NCBI GenBank assembly: GCA_036925085.1
Contig: JAUPFP010000002.1
Coordinates: 3,278,820 to 3,342,819, forward strand
Direction of reading: 5' to 3'
Source of the DNA: Brachycybe producta
Lineage: Eukaryota; Arthropoda; Diplopoda; Playtdesmida; Andrognathidae
DNA length: 64,000 bases
Shown here: piece after piece, positions 33,301 through 40,287 of the stretch
Position numbering within the stretch: the stretch's first letter is position 1
How the letters are laid out: every line of letters begins with the position of its first letter
The notes under the pieces: model-generated
Databases searched by the model: none
What the model was told of the DNA's origin: nothing
Seen by the model: the letters and a program-made list of their open reading frames with translations, nothing else
Position numbers and translations under genes: made by a program

Positions 33301-35230
33301 TGGATATTTTCCTACAAGCGGTCACACAACAACTATTACTATCGCGAGAGTACGATCAACTATCTAGTCAAACGAGATAGTGTGTTTGTGCTATCGCGAC
33401 AGTGCGATAGTGAATATCATGTGGTTTTCACGATGATAGTTCTCGCGATAGTTGCTGCTGTCATGACAACTATCATCGTGAAAACAGGGCTTTAGGCTAT
33501 ATCACCACAAACGAGAGAAAAGTTGGAAATTTATTTCGGTTGGATCGTAGATTTTTGACGCCCGTAGCGAAAAAAGTTGTCTCGTTTTTTTACTAAGGCT
33601 GTACCGAGCCAATTTTTGCCAATTTACTGCTGATCGGCAAACATCGGATCGGCGAAGAAGTGTTAACCGATTTCCGATTTTCGCACTCAACAATTAGGTC
33701 GACTGCTCTACGATAAAACGGCAGCAGTGGAGGGTCAATCAATTTATAACCAACTTTATCACTAATTCATCTTTAAAAGGAAATTGTTGTCTTGCCATTT
33801 GCTTTATAAACTCGAAAATTATAATTTAACTCTTTTTTCCAGACGTGTTCTTGTGCGAACCGCTTCTCTCTTGGCCGACGCAAGCAGCCAAAATCGGTAG
33901 TGAAAATCGGCATGATCTGGCTCGATTAAATCGATCGGCATGCCAAATTTTTTTTGTGTGATCTGTTCGGTATCGGCTCGGTAAAAAAAAGTGTGGTCGG
34001 TACAGCCTCAGTTTTTTTTTTACTTCTTTTCGTTTAATGAGAACTGAATTACGGTAGAACATCGATTATCGAAACTAATGTCGGGCACGCGTAGTTCCAT
34101 TAGAGTCACCAAACGACGCCATTTTAAATTTCCAAAAACGAAAGTCTCCCCCCCCCCTATTTTCGTGGCAAAGGTTGTCACCTCACTTTTCTTCATAACT
34201 TCTAAAAACTATCATTTCTGAGTGTTTTGTTGAACTTCTAGGAAGGCTTTAAGAAGAAAAACGTTCCGAAAGGCATCGTTTCGGAAGGTTTTGTCGAACT
34301 CTAGGAGACTAGGAAACCAATTTGACTTAATCTGACGCAAAAAGTGTCGCATAGTCGTTGAGCAACGAAAATTAGCGTTGATTTGAAAATTGAATTGTCA
34401 AATTAAATGAAACTAGGCTTAAGATTATTTCTCGTCAAACTAACACCCGAAATTGTTTTTTCTTCTTTCTTTCTCCCGAACAGGTGACGATTATCATCAA
34501 GGGAGGAAGTACGCCGTGTTCGACCCATAAAACGTACGAGGCTCAAGTGGATAACTTGCCTGCTGCATTTATTGACGGCACTCAAGTGAGTGGACCGGAC
34601 CGAAGTGTACGAGTGAAGGAGAAGGACGTTGGTTCTCACGTCGAGATCCACATTCGATACATTGCGACGACCATCGTAGTACGGCAGGTTGGTCGGTACT
34701 TGACTTTAGCCATTCGCATGCCCAAGGATGTTTTACATCAAGGGGTTAGCGGTGACGAATTGCAGTTGTGCGTGACGGGATGTCCGGCTATGGAACACAT
34801 AGACTACAAGGAGCTTTTGACGTCGCCCGAGTACGGGTCGACGGAAAGTGGTGTTCTATCGCCGGCGGCCATGAGTCGCGATTTGGCCGTAGAAAAGTGT
34901 CGCGAATATGGCGTCACTGACTTTTACTTTGATTCTTGCGTGTTTGACTTGATGACTACGGGCGATACTAGTTTTAGTCAGGCGGCGAGCAAAGCGATGC
35001 ACGATTTGCAGGTACTAAATCCGGACATTGTGTCGAGAATGGAAAATCGGACGGATTTGCCAATTGTGGAGGTGAACGCGGGTAGTGGACATGATTTAAA
35101 TAGTTTTCCCGATTATTCGAATAGCGCTCCCGGTAGGACTTTGAACGTTTTCGTATTTCATTCGATGCTGTCGATGTTGTTATTGCCGCTTTTACTAACT
35201 TTTGTCCGACAGCTAATACTTGTAACGTGA
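12295..35230 (+). CDS. RGM: Repulsive guidance molecule (RGM/hemojuvelin family), 3 coding exons
   Basis: Join 12295-12388, 16339-16859, 34484-35230: 1362 nt, 453 residues plus stop, close to the usual 430-450. Order: hydrophobic signal segment (about 18-31); N-terminal Cys-rich RGM domain (34-103) with RGD at 82-84 and an N-C-S glycosylation sequon at 102; partial von Willebrand type D domain opening with CALFGDPHLRTF (153-164), where family members self-cleave between D158 and P159; C-terminal domain with CVTGCP and SCVFDLMTTGD motifs; hydrophobic tail of about 25 residues fitting a GPI signal. RGMs are outer-membrane GPI proteins that bind BMPs and neogenin. Both splice junctions preserve frame (phase 1, then phase 0). 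Family assignment is near certain; which vertebrate paralogue it resembles most cannot be judged by eye. Confidence 0.95.
12495..13441. mobile_element. Element S with internal satellite (RGM intron 1)
   Basis: Ends GGGTCAGGATAAAA and TTTTTATCCTGACCC. Inverted arms continue inward, with AACATTGGGGGTAACTGTAA pairing with a GTTACCTCCAATGTT block. Flanking nonamers AACGTTTAC (12486-12494) and AAGGTTTAC (13442-13450) match at 8 of 9, the duplication length typical of Mutator-like elements. It starts 106 bp downstream of exon 1. No transposase is present. Confidence 0.65.
12673..13265. repeat. 21 bp tandem array inside S
   Basis: About 28 units of a 21 bp motif such as CCGTGTTCATCCCCCGCAAA, with sub-variants CCTC and CGC. 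At 13201-13240 one unit is inverted, AACACGGTTTTGCGGGGA facing TCCCCGCAAAACCGTGTT, forming an 18 bp-stem hairpin. Frames of 130-210 codons in several phases on both strands arise only because 21 is a multiple of three. Confidence 0.92.
13580..13978 (-). mobile_element. Family Z element, minus orientation
   Basis: Begins GGGACATTCGAA, then GATTCGAAAACTCGAATC and the GGCGATTGTTGCAATTTCGG block, and ends near AGGATTCGTCCTACC. Lies head-to-head with the next Z copy. Confidence 0.75.
13979..14322 (+). mobile_element. Family Z element, plus orientation
   Basis: Carries AAATATTATTAAATTATTAT, an (AAT)n tract at about 14022-14048, the GGTCGACACAAGGTG block and the TTCGAGTTTTCGAATC right arm ending TGTTCCATCCC. 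With the previous copy it makes a Z-Z inverted pair. Confidence 0.75.
14536..14742. mobile_element. W element, copy 1
   Basis: Inverted arms of GGCAATTAGAAATCGG type at left and CCGATTTTTAATTGCC at right, each followed inward by GGCTCCGCCC / GGGGCGGAGC-like blocks. Inserted into the middle of Q. Confidence 0.75.
14783..14946. repeat. 22 bp tandem array in Q (about 7.5 units)
   Basis: Unit GATTATTAAGTCGACATGTC plus two bases. Each unit holds the palindrome TCGACATGTCGA. Near-perfect copies imply recent expansion. Confidence 0.92.
14996..15377. other. RGM intron 1, nothing recognised
   Basis: T-rich intronic DNA with no repeat family or RNA gene that I can support. Confidence 0.4.
15378..16160. 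mobile_element. Family X element in RGM intron 1
   Basis: Left end TTAGGAGATTACATCGC (TTAA mutated to TTAG), right end TTTTGCCTCTTAA. Full-length inverted arms centred near 15775. Confidence 0.75.
16339..16859 (+). CDS. RGM: RGM coding exon 2
   Basis: Follows the T-rich acceptor GTGTTTTTTCAG (AG at 16337-16338) and precedes the donor GTAAGC at 16860. Encodes residues 32-205: the Cys-rich domain beginning PCGCCNVEQCW, SCRGDLLYH with the RGD triplet, an N-C-S sequon, and CALFGDPH with the autocleavage bond. It ends in VTNEAVVEGSKATATTK, the family's conserved vWD stretch. The longer open frame from 16287 includes intron sequence and is not the exon. Confidence 0.95.
16998..17343. mobile_element. 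short inverted-repeat element in RGM intron 2
   Basis: Left end ATGCACGCGTTTCGTGTGTC; right end GACACGAAACGAGTGCGTAA. The right-end motif GCGACACGAAACG occurs twice (17243-17267 and 17312-17343). Much richer in CpG than the flanks. Frames on both strands here are not supported as genes. Confidence 0.55.
17559..17645 (+). repeat. tRNA-like SINE head or tRNA pseudogene
   Basis: TGGTGTAGTGG fits an RNA polymerase III A box, and GGTCATGAGTTCGATCC contains a B-box-like GTTCGATCC about 48 nt further on. The anticodon and acceptor stems do not pair well, so a working tRNA is unlikely. A tRNA-derived SINE head is the better reading. No clear tail or target duplication was found. Confidence 0.45.
17719..17812. 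repeat. short tandem repeat, 3 units of about 27 bp
   Basis: Three units built on GATGTCCGGCTTTTNGGTTCG. The third has GTAG in place of GATG. Confidence 0.7.
17813..18229. other. RGM intron 2, one CT microsatellite
   Basis: A (CT)n run at about 18076-18097; otherwise nothing recognisable. Confidence 0.45.
18230..19250. repeat. GA-rich minisatellite, about 1 kb
   Basis: The + strand is almost purely purine, with units such as ATTGAGAAAGAGAGAGAAAT and ATTGAGAAGGAGAGAGAAAC and longer units including CATAGGC. Unit length is about 20-22 bp in the core (18640-18970) and irregular outside. Three overlapping minus-strand frames rich in Ser, Leu and Phe are artefacts of the repeat. Confidence 0.9.
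19251..19560. other. RGM intron 2, nothing recognised
   Basis: No repeat family or gene evidence. Confidence 0.4.
19561..19946. mobile_element. Element O (TTAAGCC clan)
   Basis: Left end AAGCCTGGAACACACGCGGA, right end TCCGCGTGTGTTCCAGGCTT with TTAA/TAA at the borders. No frame inside. Belongs to the group of inverted-repeat elements whose ends share only the first bases. Confidence 0.65.
20094..20447. mobile_element. Element P (TTAA-flanked, GGGACACACATG arms)
   Basis: TTAA at 20094-20097 and 20444-20447. Ends GTCAGGGACACACATGCAG and CTGCATGTGTGTCCCTGGC are complementary. Interior motifs such as GAAAACAC and GTTTTC also pair. The 121-codon frame across it is not supported. Confidence 0.7.
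20465..20670. mobile_element. W element, copy 2
   Basis: Ends ACAGGCAATTAGAAAT and ATTTCTAATTGCCTGT. Flanks GTATAAACA and GTATAAACC match at 8 of 9. Interior arms hold GGCTCCGCCC and GGGTGGAGCC. Confidence 0.8.
20787..21082. repeat. 20 bp tandem array, left arm of G
   Basis: About 15 units of ACTCTACGACAACTTCCAAA, almost identical. Mirrored on the right arm at about 22800-23050. Confidence 0.92.
21083..21241. repeat. 17 bp tandem array, left arm of G
   Basis: Units AACCACAACAACTTCCA with CTAC variants, evidently derived from the adjacent 20 bp unit by loss of three bases. The mirror array is at about 22505-22800 and has more units, so the two arms have drifted in copy number. Confidence 0.9.
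21683..22131. repeat. 21 bp array at the centre of G
   Basis: About 16 units of GTCGTTCAAACGACCTAGGC plus one base, then about 4 of a GTCGCTCAAGCGATTGCCTA type and 3 of a GTCGTTTAAACGAGTGCCTA type. Each unit contains its own dyad (GTCGTTCAAACGAC), so single units can form small hairpins. Confidence 0.92.
22505..23050. repeat. right-arm arrays of G (17 bp then 20 bp)
   Basis: GGAAGTTGTTGTGGTTTT units (17 bp) to about 22800, then GTCGTAGAGTTTTGGAAGTT units (20 bp). These are the reverse complement of the left-arm arrays, in mirror order. Confidence 0.92.
23111..23760. other. RGM intron 2, G-rich and T-rich tracts
   Basis: GGGTGGGAGGAGGAGG-like and GTTGGGGGGTGAGGGG-like stretches; no gene or recurring repeat family. 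Confidence 0.4.
23763..24368. mobile_element. Element U, copy 1
   Basis: Left end TTAAGCCGGTATTACACTAG, right end CTAGTGTGATAGGGGCTTTA. Arms carry GCAACCTGTGATGTGACTTG and complementary blocks. The interior GGCCGACATTCGGGTGAATC block recurs in copy 3 and resembles the core of the element at 32425. Frames inside are not supported. Confidence 0.75.
24457..24652. mobile_element. Element M
   Basis: Left end TTAGGCCTTGTTTCCATTGG, right end CCAGTGCAAACAAGGTGTTA; inner arms GGGGATGAAAAT and ATTTTCATCCCC pair exactly. Confidence 0.65.
25183..25612 (-). repeat. Family B repeat, copy 2
   Basis: Reverse-complement counterpart of 733-1090, including the CATGCGC block, the GAGAAAATGA blocks and the GGGTTACCCCACTAGTTAAT end. 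It contains the intact V element at 25423-25565. Confidence 0.6.
25423..25565. mobile_element. V/W-clan element with GTGCCCAGCAT arms
   Basis: Ends ACAGGTAATTGTGCCCAGCA and TGCTGGGCACAATTGCCTGT. Core TGAACGTCATCAATTTCTAA and TGACGTCATAAAAGGGC. Confidence 0.75.
25889..26778. other. RGM intron 2, short CCCTAAAGGG hairpin
   Basis: At 26122-26160 the sequence GCCCTAAAGGGACC faces TGTCCCTTTAGGGC, related to the R satellite. A poly-G run occurs at 26707-26724. No gene. Confidence 0.45.
26779..27480. mobile_element. Family X element in RGM intron 2
   Basis: Starts TTAAGAGGCTACATCAC; ends GCGATGTAGCCCCGTAA (right TTAA eroded). Inverted arms centred near 27150. Confidence 0.75.
27786..29600. repeat. 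1.8 kb pyrimidine-rich satellite
   Basis: Two main blocks. From about 27840 to 28745 the unit is 28 bp, CTCTCTTGCTCTCTCTCGCT plus CGCCCTTT, with a TTTCTC variant at the start. From about 28900 to 29450 the unit is 18 bp, CTCTCTTGCTCGCCCTTT. Long frames of 550-680 codons on both strands (Arg/Glu/Lys-rich on minus, Leu/Ser-rich on plus) follow from the repeat and have no independent support. Confidence 0.95.
29601..30362. other. RGM intron 2, low-complexity T-rich DNA
   Basis: Poly-T, CTTT and poly-G runs; no gene or recurring family. Confidence 0.45.
30363..30842. mobile_element. Element U, copy 2
   Basis: TTAAGCTGCTATTACACTAG at left and CTAGTGTAATAGCCTAGGGG then CTTTA at right. Arms share AATGTGACATGCAACTT and complementary blocks with copy 1. 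Confidence 0.75.
30861..31168 (+). mobile_element. Family Z element, shortened
   Basis: AGAGGTGGGAATCCGAATTC start, ATTATTCATTAAGAAGATAA core, TTCGAGTTTTCGAATG and TGTCCCATCCC end. The piece between GTTAGTGAACG and the right arm is deleted. Confidence 0.7.
31198..31635. mobile_element. Element Q, copy 2 with a different array
   Basis: Left end TTACGGAGCCCTGTAAAGGA, right end TTTTACAGGGTTCCATAA. Shares ATTAAATTATTGCTGCTACA and GGCATAATTAACATG with copy 1, but its array has a 27 bp unit. Confidence 0.65.
31432..31600. repeat. 27 bp tandem array in Q copy 2 (about 6 units)
   Basis: Unit GTCGACTTGTCGAGTTTNGG plus GAAACNG. It begins with a GTCGAC/TGTCGA core like the 22 bp unit of copy 1 but has a different remainder. 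Frames in several phases are repeat artefacts. Confidence 0.92.
31907..31973. repeat. perfect 28 bp-stem hairpin
   Basis: The left arm 31907-31934 (TCCAGTAAGTCAATTTATAG...) is exactly complementary to 31946-31973, with an 11 nt loop. There is no matching pair elsewhere in the window. It could be a very short foldback or a small-RNA hairpin; sequence alone cannot decide. Confidence 0.85.
31974..32308. other. RGM intron 2, nothing recognised
   Basis: AT-rich, no supported feature. Confidence 0.4.
32393..33494. mobile_element. Element N, copy 1, hosting another element
   Basis: Left end TAAAGCCTCGTTTTCACGGC, right end CGTGAAAACAGGGCTTTA. Inner arms GCGATAGTTG and CAACTATCATCG pair. It is interrupted at 32425-33114. 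Confidence 0.7.
32425..33114 (-). mobile_element. 8-bp-TSD element with THAP-like fragment
   Basis: Ends TTAGATTATTACTTTACTGG and CCAGTAGAGTAATAGTCTAA. Both flanks read GTTGTATC (32417-32424 and 33115-33122). On the minus strand, 32648-32749 encodes a peptide opening MVGKRCCYYVCDSR and then FPDN, with close Cys pairs resembling the start of a THAP zinc finger, a domain used by P-element-type transposases. Only this fragment remains. The THAP reading is tentative. Confidence 0.5.
33596..34008. mobile_element. inverted-repeat element, GGCTGTACCGA ends
   Basis: Left end AGGCTGTACCGAGCC, right end GGTCGGTACAGCCT. Inner blocks CGATTTTCGCAC / GTGAAAATCGGC and ATCGGCAAACATCGG also pair. hAT-like by terminal appearance; no clear target duplication. 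Confidence 0.5.
34085..34225. repeat. fragment of element J
   Basis: TCACCAAACGACGCCATTTT and GGCAAAGGTTGTCACCTCAC occur in the same order at 24947-25045 inside J. Confidence 0.6.
34484..35230 (+). CDS. RGM: RGM coding exon 3 (C-terminal half)
   Basis: Acceptor TTCTCCCGAACAG ends at 34483, and exon 2 joins in phase 0. Encodes residues 206-453: VTIIIK, the LPAAFIDGT block, LQLCVTGCP, DFYFDSCVFDLMTTGD and the hydrophobic end FHSMLSMLLLPLLLTFVRQ, followed by TGA at 35228-35230. Conserved Cys motifs match the family. The preceding intron of 17.6 kb is nearly all repeats. Confidence 0.95.
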   Translation: MTIIIKGGSTPCSTHKTYEAQVDNLPAAFIDGTQVSGPDRSVRVKEKDVGSHVEIHIRYIATTIVVRQVGRYLTLAIRMPKDVLHQGVSGDELQLCVTGCPAMEHIDYKELLTSPEYGSTESGVLSPAAMSRDLAVEKCREYGVTDFYFDSCVFDLMTTGDTSFSQAASKAMHDLQVLNPDIVSRMENRTDLPIVEVNAGSGHDLNSFPDYSNSAPGRTLNVFVFHSMLSMLLLPLLLTFVRQLILVT

Positions 35231-36192
35231 TTGATCCGATCGATTTGGACAATGATAATCGGTGTTTTTTTTTTTGTTTTCATTTTTTTTTTGCGGGGGG
35301 GGGGGGGGGGGGGGTTCCGTGTACAAATTAGCTCACATTACATAAATTAATGCATGCAAACCAACTTGTGTAATTTAAAATCCGAACCTGTGTGTACATA
35401 GCCAAAATTGTGGCCCTGTATAGCAGCTTATTTCTTTTTTTTCTCGAATAGAAAAGAGAGGCGCTTTCTATTATATATCGATATATATCGATAACAAAAC
35501 AAAAAGTTGTACCTGTTTTTTTTTTTTGTTTCTTTCTTCCTTTTCTTCATCTTCTTCTTGTCGCGTGTAACGTGTACGTACTTCCGAAATCGTAGAATCG
35601 GAAACGGGTGTTTCTACGTCACCTCGAGTAGCAGTTTGGTTAAACGAGCAAAGACGAAAAGTTCGGGCTCGTAACGCGGCGTTAGTTGGGCATTGCAGAT
35701 TCGCAACGTTATTTGTAATGTCATCCATGTTTTGGCGAATTTTTTAGGACTGGCTGCCAACCCTGACATCGACACCCTCCCTTTTACAGTTTTGGTCTGC
35801 CCGGAGTAGTTTACTTCGGTAGTAATAGTACCCTTCGTAACTGGCGAGCATTCCCGTGTTCGCCACCTGGAGCGAGGCACCCGATGGGAGACCAGCAGCC
35901 TCGCATGGGAAAGTTATTTGGAAAGTATTGAAGGCAAAACTTAAAAAGACAACAACGATGCTGTAAACTGTTGATCTTTTGTTAGTTTTCTTGTTGTTTT
36001 TTTGTAGAAGATTTTTCCTCGGTTCCTGTATATTTAACCGGTAAGTCAAAGAAGTAACAGATATTGCAATTGAGTGGTTTAATTCGGTTATCTTTTGGGT
36101 AAGTTCAAATGCCATGTGCTTATTGTAGAACTTGTATAGTTAGAGGTGACAACGGGTAGAATCGAACCGTTTTTACTCGGTTCGGAACCAGT
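35231..36192. other. RGM 3' region; possible minus-strand exon
   Basis: No AATAAA was found close downstream, so the RGM 3' end is undefined. A poly-G run lies at 35296-35315. Between 35560 and 35930 the base composition is balanced and repeat-free. On the minus strand two staggered frames (35471-35728 and 35744-36115) read without low-complexity bias. It could be RGM 3' UTR or an exon of an unrecognised minus-strand gene. Confidence 0.35.
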
Positions 36193-36968
36193 TTAAGGTG
36201 CTACATCGCAAAATTACTTCGAAAAATCTCTGCAAAGAGCGCTAGCATCGTCATTCTATGGAGCCCATAGACCCAATGTTAAAGAAAAACGTTAATATTT
36301 AAAATACACAGTCAGTAGCGGCAATATGTGTATTTTTCATATTTAAAGTTGTCCAATTTTGATGGTTCAAAGTACAATGTGTACCTTAAATATATGTTGA
36401 TCAAGTGATAGAATGACAGAAAATTGGTAAGTGTGGTTGTATTTTTAAAAACTATTTCCAAATAGCGAATTTCCAACTCTTATGTTAAACTGCATTTAGT
36501 ACGCCCAAATTACGAAGAAAAAACATCAATTAAAATGCTCGTAAAAATAGTTTAAAAAACCAGAAAAAAACCAGCACGTGCGCCAATGAGTTGGTTTCAC
36601 TGTGGTTTACTTGTGGTTTTTTAAAATTATTTTTGCGCATTTTTACCAATATTTTAATGGATGTTTCTTTTTTCCTTACGAGCGCACGTACTCAATGGAG
36701 TTTAACGTAAGAGTTAGAAATTCGCGATTTGGAAATACTTTTTAAAAATAGAACCGCACTTACCAATTTTTTGTCATTCTATCACTCGATCAGCATATAT
36801 TTAAGGTGCACATTGCACTTTGAAAAATAAACATATTGCCGCGACTGACTGTGTATTTTAAAAATTAACCTTTTTTCTTTAACATTGGGTTCATGGGCTC
36901 AATAAAAAAACGATGCTGGCGCTCTTTGCGGAGATTTTTCTAAGTAATTTTGCGATGTAGCCTTTTAA
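36193..36968. mobile_element. Family X element, full length
   Basis: TTAAGGTGCTACATCGC to GCGATGTAGCCTTTTAA, with arms centred near 36590. Confidence 0.8.
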
Positions 36969-37696
36969 GTAACTTTGGAATCGCAAAATTGACTTGAATT
37001 AGTACACAATTTTTTTTGTATGGCAGCCTGTCTGAGCAATTTTTGATAAGAAAAAATATAAAAAAAAAAACAAATTTAAAAGTAATTGAAAGGAGTTTTA
37101 TTTTTCATTAGGAAAGTTAATTAATTACAATTATAACAATTACTAAGTTTCAAAAGTAGTTTGGTGAAACATTAATTACTTGATAAAGTAATTTAATTAG
37201 TGTTAATTACTTTTGACAAATTGCTTTGTAGCACTGGAGTTTGCTGAACCCGATAAGCTTGGTTAAAATTGGGATATTTTTGTTTTCTTTTTTCAAGAAA
37301 CACCTGAATTCGAGAATTACAATAGGTATATCTTGAAACTTTTGCAGGTGTGTGTGTTTGTGTTGTTAACCTTCCTCTTTTAAGACAAAGATTTGATAGT
37401 CTTTGTTGACTCAAATCGAATTGATCGAAGGTAGGTTTTTTTAAGTAGAGATTTGGGAGTGTTTTGTTGTTCCGTCCCACGCATTTGTGTTTGAGATTAG
37501 CAACCAAAAAAAAAAAGGGGGGGCTGCGCAAAACCACCTTGAAAATTCTGACACTAGCGGAATATATGAATAGATTTCACCTCAGAGAGAAATTAGGCAC
37601 AAATTACTCTGGCTGTGTAAAACCACCACAATATGGTGCACAGTTGTGCTAACATTTCAAGGATTTTTCAGAATGAACGAGTGTGTATGAATATGT
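36969..37696. other. intergenic, nothing recognised
   Basis: AT-rich with ATTAATTAC repeats near 37110-37205; the 114-codon minus frame here lacks support. Confidence 0.4.
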
Positions 37697-37912
37697 TTAA
37701 GAGGCTACATCGCGAAATTACTTCGAAAAATCTCTGCAAAGAGCGCTAGCATCGTTTTTCTATTGAGCCCATAGAGACCCAATGTTAAAGATGAAGCTGT
37801 TGATTTTTAAAATACATTCAGTCAGTCGCGGCAATATGTTTATTTTTTCATATTTAAAGTTGTCCAATATTAAGTTTTCAAAGTGCAATGTTGCACCCTT
37901 AAATCATGAATT
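37697..37912 (+). mobile_element. Family X element, left part only
   Basis: TTAAGAGGCTACATCGC start, broken off after TGCAATGTTGCACCCTTAAA where another element begins. Confidence 0.75.
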
Positions 37913-37916
37913 CGAG

Positions 37917-38608
37917 CTGACGCGATTCAGCCTCGAAATGGGAAACATTTAAACATTGTTGCGAAATATTTCATAGTGTTGGACGCTTTTTTTGAAACAT
38001 GAACAAAGACGCAAAAGAGCTCAGTTTGCTATTAATTAATACAGACTAGGTTTTTAAAATAATGTTAAACTTCTTGAGGACCTTCTGTGTAAATTCACTA
38101 CTAAATTGTGTTTTGGGGATTTCAAACACAGGCAATTAGAAATCGGGACAAACAGCAGTTGGCTCCGCCCTTTTTATGACGACCGGCAACTTCTAATTGG
38201 TTTGTTGTGTGGTTCGACGTTGAAAAGGGCGGAGCATGTGAGGTCAGACTACATAACCAACCAATTAGAAGTTGTGTACGTTATAAAAAGGGCGGAGCCA
38301 ACTTCTGTTTGTCCCGATTTCTAATTGCCTGTTTTCAAACTCCTGCCCCAGTTTCAGGGTGTTCAAAAGGCTTAAACTGAATGTGGCTCCCGTCTAAGAA
38401 GAGCTTTTGTTGCCCACCACCTGTTTCTACTTTATTTGGCCCTCTTTATGAATCGATTACCAGGTAGGCCCATCCATATTGTTAAGGGTTAGCTTTTCCA
38501 CTGGTGATATTTACATGGTGTGGAAGCTAGAAGGACGGAGAGAAACTTGAGCAATAGGTTGTGGACACCGAACAATATTGAGGGACTGAATCGCGTCAGT
38601 TGCGATTC
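37917..38608. mobile_element. inverted-repeat element (GCGATTCAG ends) hosting W
   Basis: Left CTGACGCGATTCAG, right CTGAATCGCGTCAG. CATTGTTGCG near the left end pairs with CGCAACAATG just outside the right one. A W element occupies 38129-38332. Confidence 0.45.
38129..38332. mobile_element. W element, copy 3
   Basis: ACAGGCAATTAGAAATCGG and CCGATTTCTAATTGCCTGT ends. Identical 8 bp flanks TTTCAAAC (38121-38128 and 38333-38340). Confidence 0.85.
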
Positions 38609-39330
38609 TGCCCCGCAACAATGTATCGCAACAAAGAATCCAGGTGTGTACTAGGCTTCAAAGTTTTTTTTTAATAGAAAAACGGACTACCAGTGCCTGT
38701 AGTATGGTAGGATTTAAGGTTTTTAGGACAAGGAGTGGTCCATTAGTGTAGGTTTAAGTGGAAAGAGCGTTGTTCTCTCAGTACATTGAGAGAATGAGAG
38801 AGAGAGAGGCTTTTTGAATGCAAATGGATGCATAATGAAAGAGGATTGACATTCTTTTTGAACATAAGGTGTTTGTCATCTCTTTAACTTTTAACTGACT
38901 CCACCCCCTCTCCTCTCCTCTCCTACTCCCTCTTTCTGGAGTTGAGCCTGCTCCTCCTAACAACTAAGTGAACTAACTTTCCTCGCAATTGAGAACTGTG
39001 ACTGCATTAACCTTTTACTGTAACTCCGTGGCTTGGGGCTACTTTTACACCTGCCTTTTAATCCAACATGTTATTTTTTTTAAAAACCTAGAGTCTTCAA
39101 CAACTGTTCGGCACTTTTGATGTTCTTAAAAACAAGGGAGGGAGGAGGAAGGGGGGGGGGGGTATGTGCGTTTTAAGAAAAAGCTTAGGGGTGCTTTAAA
39201 GGATGTATTATAGTGTACCAGTCGCTCTACAACTTTCTTCAGGTGTTCCCCCCCCCCCCCCCATTTAAAAATGTTGGGCATTGTGTTTGAAATCGACTCC
39301 TGTCTTTTGTATTAAGATAGGTTAGAGTTA
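38609..39330. other. intergenic, small microsatellites
   Basis: GAGA run near 38787-38810, poly-G at 39150-39161, poly-C at 39248-39262. No gene. Confidence 0.45.
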
Positions 39331-39759
39331 AAAGTAGAGGTGGGACGAATCGTAAATTTTCTCGAATCCGAATACTTTTTTAAAAGGTTCTCGAATCTCA
39401 CGAATGTCTCATATACGAATCCCATATTATTCATTAAGATACAAATAAATGAAATAATATTAAGTATTAAATTAATAATAATAAAAAACACAGTGTGGCA
39501 CTCAGGGTCGCCACAAGGTGTTATTGGTGATCCGGGTTGCAACAATCGCCGGTTTTTGTTTTTTTTGTTAGTGAACGCTTCTATCGGACGTCAATGGAGT
39601 TAAAACTAATTTTCCTAAAGTTTTTAACTAAGTTTTTTTAAGGTTAGGATTCGAACGATTGGAAAGACCGAAAAAAGCCTGAAGATTCGAGTTTTTCGAA
39701 TCTCGAATATTTTTCAAGATTCGCGGCCCGATTCGAAGATTTGAATGGCCCAACCCTAT
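39331..39759 (+). mobile_element. Family Z element, near full length
   Basis: Starts TAGAGGTGGGACGAATCG, contains ATTATTCATTAAGATAC and AGGGTCGCCACAAGGTG, ends GATTTGAATGGCCCAACCC. Confidence 0.75.
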
Positions 39760-40287
39760 TTTTTTTTTGTTTAATTTTCAAGAATATGCTTCACTTTATT
39801 CATTTAGTTTGTGGAAAAAACCTTCAATAGGCTTAAAGCTTAAATCTGTCTTTGAAGGTTTTTTCTTTTATTGATATTTTTGAACTTTGTTACTGAAAAG
39901 AAAAGTTTTTCAAACTAAGAATAAATAAGTAAAGAATGGTGGTGGTTGGGGGGCCCCCTTTGTGTGTGTGTCCACGTAGAAATTCGGGAAGTTTTCGTGT
40001 TCAAATACCAAAGAAATACAAATACAAAAGATGGCAACAGTTCGTATTTCTTGTCAGAATTTTCTTTGTTCCATTGGATCAAAGAGGGTTTTTTTTTTCT
40101 AAAAAAAAAGTGTTTCATTTTAAGTTTCACTGAAGAGATTGGATATAATATGGCTCTAAGCTAGTTTTTAGAACTCAATAGGTTTTCTGTAACTTAGTAG
40201 TAGTGGAGGGGATTACTTTTAAATGGGCACAAGGTATTGTGTTTTACCTAGGCATTTTATATGAATTTACCAGTTTTTCCGGATGGG
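39760..40287. other. intergenic, nothing recognised
   Basis: T-rich; a GGGGGGCCCCC palindrome at about 39947-39957 and a (TG)n run near 39960. Confidence 0.4.

Larger units (their letters stand above)
32309..33596. repeat. 87-94 bp direct repeat flanking element N
   Basis: Sequence from 32309 to 32395 (GAGAAAAGTTGGAAATTTAT ... GTTGTCTCG, ending ACTAA) recurs at 33503-33596 in the same direction with small changes. Element N lies between the copies. Confidence 0.7.

Noticed and set aside
34403..35252. Minus-strand frames opposite RGM exon 3
   Set aside because: Shadows of the coding strand, which matches a known family throughout.
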